Shown: piece by piece, positions 1 through 5,479 of the stretch
Layout of the letters: each line of letters opens with the position of its first letter
Position numbering within the stretch: position 1 is the first letter of the stretch
Source of the DNA: JAKAUF01 sp050746205
GTDB taxonomy: Bacteria; Acidobacteriota; Terriglobia; Terriglobales; SCQP01
Direction of reading: 5' to 3'
Length of the DNA: 7,266 nucleotides
Assembly: GCA_050746205.1 (NCBI GenBank)
Contig: JBOGKW010000176.1
Coordinates: 1 to 7,266 of the forward strand
Notes under the pieces: model-generated
Databases searched by the model: none
What the model was told of the DNA's origin: nothing
Seen by the model: the letters and a program-made list of their open reading frames with translations, nothing else
Program-made: the position numbers and the translations under genes

Positions 1-36
1 GCACGGAAACGGGCTCTTTGTGGCCGTGCCTTTCAT
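1..36 (-). CDS. Start of an unidentified gene, cut by the left window edge
   Basis: An ATG at 36-34 overlaps the TGA stop of the TetR gene in an ATGA junction and opens a reading frame that stays open to the window edge: MKGTATKSPFPC, 12 codons. An AAGGAG Shine-Dalgarno sequence (complement of 41-46) sits 4 bases upstream, inside the end of the repressor gene. Stop-start overlap plus a strong ribosome-binding site is the usual sign of translational coupling, so I infer that the gene is co-transcribed with the repressor and may be a regulated target. Twelve residues are too few to assign a family. It could still be a chance open frame, since the visible part is so short. Confidence 0.6.
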   Translation of the reverse strand, partial: MKGTATKSPFPC

Positions 37-668
37 CGCTCTCCTTGGGCAGTGGCGCCCTCCGCCCGCACTCCGCGCCAAAACAAATCGAAGATGAACT
101 GCTCTAGATCGAAGCGAGTTTCGTGCATGCCCAGGAGCTTGAGCGAGACCGTACTCTTGACCAAATCCATCAGCGCAAGAGCGGTCTCCAACGGCGGCAC
201 CGGGCGCAGCTCGCCGCTCCGCACGCCCTGCTCCAGTACCGGCGCCAGCAGGCGAGCGCCGGCCAGATGCAGCTTGCGAAACTCCTTCGCCCAGGGGCCG
301 CCGTAGATGCACTGACCGAACTCGGTGAAGTAGATGCGCATGAAGTCCTGGTCCTCGCGCAGGCACTCGAACCGGACGCGCAAGCCGGCGCGGATTTTTT
401 CCTCGGCGTTGCCAGCGCCGGCCAGGACCGCGGCCAAGCGCTCCTGCATCTCCATGATGCTGCCGCGAAAGATGTCCCAGAACATCTCCTCTTTGCTGCT
501 GAAGTAGAGGTAAAGCGTGCCCTTCGCCAGGCCGGCCTCCTGCGCCACCTCCTCCAGCGTCGCATCGCGGAAGCCGCGGGCGGCGAAGACCTTGCGCGCC
601 GCAGCCAGAATCTCCGCACGCCGGAACTCCGTCAGCACCTCGCGCCGTGTTTTGCCTTCGACCGGCAT
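33..668 (-). CDS. TetR/AcrR-family transcriptional repressor
   Basis: A 211-residue protein, the usual length for the TetR family, whose members are dimeric repressors released from DNA by a small ligand. The N-terminal DNA-binding domain covers about residues 17-63, with the family-typical helix-turn-helix (LEEVAQEAGLAKGTLYLYF at 38-56) followed by the SSKEEMF segment. The C-terminal half is the variable, mostly helical ligand-binding and dimerisation region, so the inducer cannot be read from it. I chose the ATG at 668 because a GAGGA Shine-Dalgarno (complement of 674-678) lies 5 bases upstream. A GTG at 686 would add six residues but has no good ribosome-binding site. A palindrome at 696-717, just upstream, is a likely autoregulatory operator. 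The gene overlaps the next one downstream by four bases. The five larger genes here are all on this strand, but the repressor is separated from the efflux genes by mtaB and an AT-rich gap. Confidence 0.92.
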   Translation of the reverse strand: MPVEGKTRREVLTEFRRAEILAAARKVFAARGFRDATLEEVAQEAGLAKGTLYLYFSSKEEMFWDIFRGSIMEMQERLAAVLAGAGNAEEKIRAGLRVRFECLREDQDFMRIYFTEFGQCIYGGPWAKEFRKLHLAGARLLAPVLEQGVRSGELRPVPPLETALALMDLVKSTVSLKLLGMHETRFDLEQFIFDLFWRGVRAEGATAQGER

Positions 669-673
669 TGGCT

Positions 674-678
674 TCCTC
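674..678 (-). promoter_or_regulatory. Ribosome-binding site deciding the TetR start
   Basis: Read on the minus strand this is GAGGA, 5 bases before the ATG at 668-666. It lies inside the six-codon extension that would result from starting at GTG 686, so it favours the shorter, 211-residue repressor. Confidence 0.6.
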
Positions 679-695
679 AAGAACACAATACCACA

Positions 696-717
696 TTTAT
701 GACCACAGAGTCATAAA
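696..717. promoter_or_regulatory. Palindromic operator, probably bound by the adjacent TetR repressor
   Basis: Two perfect 8-base half-sites, TTTATGAC and GTCATAAA, are separated by 6 bases (CACAGA), making a 22-bp palindrome centred between 706 and 707. It lies 27 bases upstream of the repressor ATG, in a distinctly AT-rich gap (about 686-735) inside an otherwise GC-rich window. ATGAC/GTCAT half-sites of this size and spacing resemble operators known for several TetR/AcrR regulators, which often bind their own promoter. The AT-rich run around it probably also contains the repressor promoter, but I see no convincing -35/-10 pair. Symmetry and position are seen directly; binding by this repressor is inferred. 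Confidence 0.7.
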
Positions 718-745
718 AATAAACATACGTCCTAATTGACCCGGC

Positions 746-2074
746 TCATCCCGGAATGGACACGGCCAGCAGGCGCTCTCCATCCCAGGCGGCGGCGCGG
801 GCGGAGCACTGCCGGTTGGCTGGCCACGCACCCGTCAGCCCGACTTCGATGTAGTTGGCGCTGAGGGCGGGCGTAAAGCCGCCTTGCGTCCCGGCCAGGG
901 TCAGCACCTCCAATTCGCGGCCCAGAAAACCCCGGGCGAAATCCCGGCGCAACTGTGCGCCGACCGCCCGCAACCGCTGCGCCCGGGCCGCGGCCAGGCC
1001 CGGCGGCACCGCCTCCCAACCCGGGGCGCCGAGACGCCGCGCCGCCTCGGTGCCGGGACGGGGGGAGTAGGTGAAGGCATGCAGGTAGGTCAGTGGAAGC
1101 GAGGCGATGAAGGCCAGCGTCTCCTCGAACTCGGCCTCGGTTTCTCCGGGAAATGCCGCCATCACATCGGCGCCGATGGCGGCGTCGGGCAGTTCGCGCC
1201 GAATCGCGCCCACCCGCTGGACATAATGCGCGGGGCGATACCGCCGGCGCATGCGCCGCAATACGGCGTCGCTGCCGCTTTGCAGCGGGATATGGGCGTG
1301 TGCGGCGATGCGGTGATCGGCGGCCATCATCGCAATCAGCTCGCCGGTCCAGCTCATCGGCTCGATGGAGCTGAGCCGCAAGCGCGCGATCGCGCTGGCG
1401 GCCAGAATCGCCCGCAGCAGGTCGGGCAGGCCTGGACGCCCGGGCAAGTCGCGTCCCCATTGGCCCAGGTGAATGCCGGTCAGCACCACCTCCTGCGCCC
1501 CGGCCACGGTCAGCGCCGCGATCTCCGCCGCCACCGCCGCCGCCGGACGCGATCGCAGGCCGCCGCGCACCGCTGGAATCACGCAGAACGAGCAAGCGTT
1601 GCCGCAGCCGTCCTGGACCTTGATCAAGGGCCGGGTCCTTGTCGGCGCGAGTGGTCGGGAGCCGGAGGTGAGCGCCCCGGCAGCATCGGGCGGGCCTTCC
1701 CGCCCGCTCCGCGGGGCCGTGATCCCGCTCTGCGCACGCGGAGCCGGAGAGCCCGCCAGCTCGGCAAGGTGGCCCTTGGCGCCATTGCCCAGCACTCGCT
1801 CCGCGCCCAGGCCGGCCAGGGCCTCCGGATCGCGTTCGGCGTAGCACCCGGTGACCCAAATGCGCGCCCCGGGCTGTTCGCGCTGCAGTCTGCGGATGGC
1901 CTGCCGCGCCTCGGCGTCAGCCGCGGCCGTGACCGTGCAGGTGTTGAAGATGACCAACTCGCCGCGCGCCGCCTCCCGCCACCCCGCCGCCGCCAAGCCT
2001 CGGGCGATGGCCGCTCCATCGGCCTGATTGGCCCGGCAGCCGAAGTTCTCGACGCGAAATGTGTCCCCGCCCAT
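746..2074 (-). CDS. mtaB: tRNA t6A37 methylthiotransferase, MtaB type (radical SAM)
   Basis: A 442-residue methylthiotransferase. MtaB enzymes convert N6-threonylcarbamoyladenosine at position 37 of ANN-decoding tRNAs to its 2-methylthio form, a cytoplasmic reaction that uses S-adenosylmethionine and two 4Fe-4S clusters. The N-terminal UPF0004 domain (about 5-100) has its three cluster cysteines at C13 (FGCRANQADG), C46 (NTCTVT) and C77 (VTGCYAE). The radical-SAM cluster motif CxxxCxxC is at C157, C161 and C164, followed by conserved VVLTGIHLGQWG, SSIEP, HIPLQSGSD and AFPGETE segments. The last 60 or so residues fit a weak TRAM-like RNA-binding domain. FGCRANQADG and TGIH fit MtaB better than MiaB or RimO, though substrate assignment from motifs alone is not certain. 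A low-complexity Pro/Arg/Gly linker (about 108-148) joins the first two domains. The ATG at 2074 has no clear Shine-Dalgarno. The gene lies 123 bases after the pump stop codon and may be expressed by read-through. Confidence 0.88.
   Translation of the reverse strand: MGGDTFRVENFGCRANQADGAAIARGLAAAGWREAARGELVIFNTCTVTAAADAEARQAIRRLQREQPGARIWVTGCYAERDPEALAGLGAERVLGNGAKGHLAELAGSPAPRAQSGITAPRSGREGPPDAAGALTSGSRPLAPTRTRPLIKVQDGCGNACSFCVIPAVRGGLRSRPAAAVAAEIAALTVAGAQEVVLTGIHLGQWGRDLPGRPGLPDLLRAILAASAIARLRLSSIEPMSWTGELIAMMAADHRIAAHAHIPLQSGSDAVLRRMRRRYRPAHYVQRVGAIRRELPDAAIGADVMAAFPGETEAEFEETLAFIASLPLTYLHAFTYSPRPGTEAARRLGAPGWEAVPPGLAAARAQRLRAVGAQLRRDFARGFLGRELEVLTLAGTQGGFTPALSANYIEVGLTGAWPANRQCSARAAAWDGERLLAVSIPG
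1688..1744. repeat. GC-rich inverted repeats inside the mtaB linker
   Basis: A hairpin with an 8-bp perfect stem and 4-base loop spans 1687-1706 (arms CGGGCGGG and CCCGCCCG, loop CCTT). Next to it is a second 8-bp inverted repeat, GCTCCGCG at 1706-1713 with CGCGGAGC at 1737-1744. Both lie in the part of mtaB that encodes the variable linker between the UPF0004 and radical-SAM domains. They may be a by-product of high GC and Pro/Arg/Gly codons rather than a mobile palindromic element. Confidence 0.4.
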
Positions 2075-2112
2075 CCATTGATTTTACGCGCGGAGCTTCG
2101 CCCCAATCTCTC

Positions 2113-2129
2113 CGCCGCCGACGGCGGCG
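2113..2129. repeat. Short GC hairpin between the pump gene and mtaB
   Basis: CGCCGCCG and CGGCGGCG flank a single A, which would fold as a 7-bp stem with a 3-base loop. It lies between the pump stop codon (2198) and the mtaB start (2074). The minus-strand transcript continues GGAGAGATTGGGG with no run of T, so it is not a standard intrinsic terminator. At most it may attenuate transcription from the efflux genes into mtaB. Confidence 0.3.
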
Positions 2130-2140
2130 CTTGAGTTGGC

Positions 2141-2300
2141 GCTACTGCAAGGCGGCGTGGAGCAGCGGCCCTATGATCAAACCGTTGATGGCCGCGGTCA
2201 CCATTCCGGCGACGCTTTGCGCTGGTTCAAGGCGGCGAAGAGCACCGGCACCAGGATCAAAACAGCGATGGCCGCGGTCACCATTCCGCCGACGATCGGG
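2141..2300. repeat. Imperfect 80-bp tandem duplication at the 3' end of the pump gene
   Basis: Bases 2141-2220 and 2221-2300 align end to end without gaps at a period of exactly 80, matching at about 62 of 80 positions by hand count. They share an uninterrupted identical block of 22 bases (2187-2208 and 2267-2288). The right-hand unit encodes the last transmembrane helix of the pump in frame. The left-hand unit repeats it but is shifted by one reading frame because 80 is not a multiple of three. Similarity stops on both sides of the two units, so only one extra unit exists. Confidence 0.85.
2142..2204 (-). pseudogene. Out-of-frame remnant of the RND pump C-terminus
   Basis: Read from an ATG at 2204, this piece encodes MVTAAINGLIIGPLLHAALQ and then TAG. 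It matches the in-frame end of the pump, MVTAAIAVLILVPVLFAALN from M1066, at 13 of 20 positions. It is in a different frame from the pump, has no ribosome-binding site of its own that I can see, and overlaps the pump stop codon at 2200-2198. The best reading is a decayed partial copy, either from a local 80-bp duplication or from a second pump gene that was lost. Many differences change the amino acid, so it is not a very recent duplicate under selection. Confidence 0.7.
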
Positions 2301-5300
2301 GCGGCGATCGGCTTCATCACATCGCTGCCGATGCCCGTCTCCCAGAGCAGCGGCCCCAGGCTGGCCAGCACCACGACGACCGTCATCAGCACCGGGCGCA
2401 GCCGCAGCACGGCTCCCGCGATCGTGGCGTCTCCGACATCCTGCTTCGTTATTGCCTGTCCCTGCGCAGCGCGCCACTTCCGGCGGCCGTCCATGGCCTC
2501 ATGCAAATAGATCATCATCACCACCGCCGTCTCGACCGCGATGCCGAACAGGTCGATGTACCCAACCCACACCGCGACGCTGAACTCGAAGTGCATCGCC
2601 CACTGCAACAATAGGCCGCCAGTCAGGGCAAAAGACGTCGGGATCAACAGAATCACCGCCTCCGCCGCATTGCGGAATATGATGACGAGCAAAAAGAAGA
2701 TCAGGAAAAACACGACGGGCAAGATCAGCTCCAGCCGCCGCGCCGCGCGCTGTTCGAAACTGTATTCACCCGACCAATGGTAGGCGTAGCCGGCCGGCAG
2801 CCGGATGCGCCGCAGCCGCCGGTTGGCCGCCGACACGAACCCGCCGTAGTTGTGCGTTTTCAGATCAAAGAAGACGTACGCTGTTAGCTGTCCGCCCTCG
2901 TCGCGGATCATCGTCGGCCCGCGGGATAGATACACCGCCGCCACCTCGCCCAATGGCACCTGGGCCCCGGTGGGCGTGGCGATCACGACGTCTTCCAGCG
3001 CTGGCAAGTCGTTGCGAAAATCCCGGCTGTAGCGCACGTTGATCGGGTAGCGCTGCCTTCCCTTGATCACCATCCCAATATCTTGCCCGCCGATGCCCGA
3101 TTGGACCGCCCGCTGCACGTCCGCCACGGTGAGCCCATAGCGAGCCGCCTCCGCCCGGCGCACGCGGATGTTGATGTAAAAACCCTGCGCGACCCGCTCC
3201 GAAAAGATGGAGTTGATCTGCGGCATTCCATTGAGCGCCTTTTGGATCCGTAGCGCGGCAGCCTGAATGCCCGCCAGGCTGGGGCCCTGAATTTTCATCC
3301 CCACCGGCGTCTTGATGCCGGTCAGCTCCATGTCCAGCCGGTTCTCCACAGGCATGGTCCAGTTGTTGGTCAGGCCGGGGAATTGCAGCTTGGCGTCCAT
3401 GGCGGCGATGAGCTGGTTGTAGGTCATCCCCGCCGGCCACTGCCCTCGCGGCTTGAGCATGATGGTCGTGTCATACATGGTCAGCGGCGCGTTATCCGTC
3501 GCGCTGTTGGATCGCCCCACGGTCCCAAACACGCTGAGCACCTCGGGAAAGCGGCGGATGATGCGGTCCTGCCGCTCGAGCAACCGCGTGGAGCTGGTGA
3601 TCGAGATGCCAGGCAGCGCCGTCGGCATGTAGAGCGCCGAACCTTCGAACAGCGGGGGCATGAACTCGCTGCCGAGATGCCGGGACAGCGGCAACACCGC
3701 AGCAAAGATCGCTACATTGATCAAAATCGTCCAGGCCTTGTGCCGCAGGCACCAGCGCAGCACTGGCCGATACACCCCTTGCGTAAGGCGCGAGATCGGG
3801 TTGCGCTCCTCGCTGCGCAGGCGGCCGCGGATCAGCAGCGGCATTAGCGCCGGCACCAGCGTGATCGCCAAAAGCGAGGAGATGGCGATGGCCAGCGTTT
3901 TGGTCCAGGCCAGCGGCTTGAACATGCGCCCCTCCTGCGCCTGCAGGAGGAACACCGGCAAGAAGGACAAGACAATGATCACCAGGCTGAAAAAGAGCGC
4001 GGGACCGACTTGCTTGGCGGCCGCAACCAGCGTATCGAACCGCTCCGGCGCGCTGAGCCGGCGAACCACCCCGGCCGGGGCCGTCGCCGGCGGCTCGGCC
4101 ACGCTGGCCACGGGGCCGCCGCGGCCGCCCCCTTCTTCGCCACTCGGCCGCACCTCTCCCGGCGGCGGCCCGGCGGCGCGCGACGGCGCTTCGGGCTTCT
4201 CTGGCTCCGGCCGCTGCTGGGCCTCTGCCAGGCGGCGATAGCCATTCTCAACCATAACGATGGCCGCGTCCACGAGCACCCCAATCGCCAGCGCCAGGCC
4301 CCCCAGCGACATGATGTTGCTGCTGACATGGAGGTAGTACATCGGCAAAAATGTAGCCACCGCCGCGATCGGGATCGTCAGGATGGGGATGATCGCCGAT
4401 CGAAAGTGAAACAGAAACACGACGATCACCAGGCTGACGATAATCAGCTCTTCGATCAAATCCCGCCTGAGCGTGCCGATGGACTGAACGATCAAACCGG
4501 AGCGATCGTATCCGCTCACCACGTCGACACCGGGAGGCAGCGAGGAAGCAATGGCGTGGAGCTTGGCCTTCACGGCCCGGATGACATTCAGCGCATTTCC
4601 GCCATAGCGCATGATCACGATGCCGCCCACCGTCTGCCCCTCGCCGTTCCAGTCCGCGGCGCCTTCGCGGATGTCGGGCCCAAAGCTCACGGTACCCAGG
4701 TCCTTGACCAGCACCGGCGTGCCGTCCACCGTGGCCACAGGGACATCGGCCAGATCCTGCAGCGAGCGGATATATCCCAGCCCCCGGATCATGTACCCGG
4801 CGCCGCTCATTTCCAGCACGCGGCCGCCGACTTCATTGCTGCTGGCCCGCACGCGGGCGATCACGGTGGCGAGCGGAATGCCATAGGCTCGCAGTTTGTT
4901 GGGGTCCAACTTGACCTGGTATTGCCGCACGTAGCCCCCGATCGTGGCCACCTCCGCCACGCCAGGCACCGTCTCGAGCTGATAGCGCAAATACCAATCC
5001 TGCAAGCTGCGCAGGTCGGCCAGGCTGAGATTGTGCGCCTTGTCCACCAGGGCGTACTCGTAAACCCAACCGGCGCCGGTCGCGTCCGGCCCAAGCACGG
5101 GATGCACGCCGGCCGGCAGTTGCCCCTGCACCTCCTGCAGATATTCCAAGACCCGCGACCGAGCCCAATAGAGATTGGTCCCGTCCTGGAAGACGATAAA
5201 GACATAACTGTCGCCGAACATCGTCTGCGCCCGTACGGCCTTCACCCGCGGGGCCGACAGAAATGTCGTCACCAGCGGATAGGTCACCTGATCCTCGATC

Positions 5301-5479
5301 AGGTTGGGCGGCTGGCCCGCCCAACGCGTGTGCACGATCACCTCGACATCGGAGATGTCCGGCAGCGCATCCAGCGCGGTATGGCGCATGGCCCAGATCC
5401 CCGCCAGCACCAACAGCACCACCGCCGTGAGCACCATGAAGCGGTTGCGTGCGCACCACTCAATCACGCCGTTGATCAT
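2198..5479 (-). CDS. cusA: CusA-like heavy-metal RND efflux pump (HME-RND family)
   Basis: A 1093-residue inner-membrane, proton-driven pump, longer than E. coli CusA (about 1047). The layout is TM1 (about 14-31), first periplasmic domain, TM2-TM6 (about 342-550), TM7 (about 581-598), second periplasmic domain, TM8-TM12 (about 916-1084). By alignment from memory with CusA, the periplasmic Cu(I)/Ag(I) methionines M573, M623 and M672 match M618, M668 and M717, which favours monovalent copper or silver. Of the proton relay, D404 (GVLVDAAIVMVEN) and E983 (GIAVETAVVM) are present, but the CusA lysine (K984) is V1030 in LRLRPVLMT, a sequence more like CzcA or AcrB. Membrane methionines M390 and M1055 are kept; L402 and I531 replace the other two. 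Residues about 421-475 hold an extra Pro/Gly/Glu-rich cytoplasmic loop between TM4 and TM5. The last residues (RKASPEW) are read out of frame from a duplicated segment. The ATG directly follows the adaptor stop codon, implying coupled translation. Confidence 0.93.
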   Translation of the reverse strand: MINGVIEWCARNRFMVLTAVVLLVLAGIWAMRHTALDALPDISDVEVIVHTRWAGQPPNLIEDQVTYPLVTTFLSAPRVKAVRAQTMFGDSYVFIVFQDGTNLYWARSRVLEYLQEVQGQLPAGVHPVLGPDATGAGWVYEYALVDKAHNLSLADLRSLQDWYLRYQLETVPGVAEVATIGGYVRQYQVKLDPNKLRAYGIPLATVIARVRASSNEVGGRVLEMSGAGYMIRGLGYIRSLQDLADVPVATVDGTPVLVKDLGTVSFGPDIREGAADWNGEGQTVGGIVIMRYGGNALNVIRAVKAKLHAIASSLPPGVDVVSGYDRSGLIVQSIGTLRRDLIEELIIVSLVIVVFLFHFRSAIIPILTIPIAAVATFLPMYYLHVSSNIMSLGGLALAIGVLVDAAIVMVENGYRRLAEAQQRPEPEKPEAPSRAAGPPPGEVRPSGEEGGGRGGPVASVAEPPATAPAGVVRRLSAPERFDTLVAAAKQVGPALFFSLVIIVLSFLPVFLLQAQEGRMFKPLAWTKTLAIAISSLLAITLVPALMPLLIRGRLRSEERNPISRLTQGVYRPVLRWCLRHKAWTILINVAIFAAVLPLSRHLGSEFMPPLFEGSALYMPTALPGISITSSTRLLERQDRIIRRFPEVLSVFGTVGRSNSATDNAPLTMYDTTIMLKPRGQWPAGMTYNQLIAAMDAKLQFPGLTNNWTMPVENRLDMELTGIKTPVGMKIQGPSLAGIQAAALRIQKALNGMPQINSIFSERVAQGFYINIRVRRAEAARYGLTVADVQRAVQSGIGGQDIGMVIKGRQRYPINVRYSRDFRNDLPALEDVVIATPTGAQVPLGEVAAVYLSRGPTMIRDEGGQLTAYVFFDLKTHNYGGFVSAANRRLRRIRLPAGYAYHWSGEYSFEQRAARRLELILPVVFFLIFFLLVIIFRNAAEAVILLIPTSFALTGGLLLQWAMHFEFSVAVWVGYIDLFGIAVETAVVMMIYLHEAMDGRRKWRAAQGQAITKQDVGDATIAGAVLRLRPVLMTVVVVLASLGPLLWETGIGSDVMKPIAAPIVGGMVTAAIAVLILVPVLFAALNQRKASPEW
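4055..4219 (-). other. Segment encoding an extra cytoplasmic loop in the pump
   Basis: This codes for pump residues about 421-475, rich in Pro, Gly, Glu and Arg (for example RPEPEKPEAPSR and GEEGGGRGG), between TM4 (which carries D404) and TM5. Relative numbering of conserved methionines on each side shows a net gain of about 46 residues over E. coli CusA. It is low complexity, has no Cys or His metal motif, and looks disordered. It may be a linker expansion in a surface loop. Confidence 0.7.

Noticed and set aside
1..29. Inverted repeat GCACGG/CCGTGC as a terminator after the TetR gene
   Set aside because: Only a 6-bp stem with a 17-base loop and no T-run is visible, and the segment overlaps a well-supported coupled start codon.
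669..686. TetR start at GTG 686
   Set aside because: No good ribosome-binding site precedes it, while the ATG at 668 has GAGGA at proper spacing.
2113..2129. GC hairpin as an intrinsic terminator of the efflux operon
   Set aside because: There is no T-run after the stem on the transcribed strand and the loop is only three bases; kept only as an inverted repeat.
884..2134. Plus-strand open frame of 416 codons opposite mtaB
   Set aside because: The minus strand encodes a full MtaB with all six cluster cysteines; the antisense translation is low complexity and Gly/Arg/Pro-rich.
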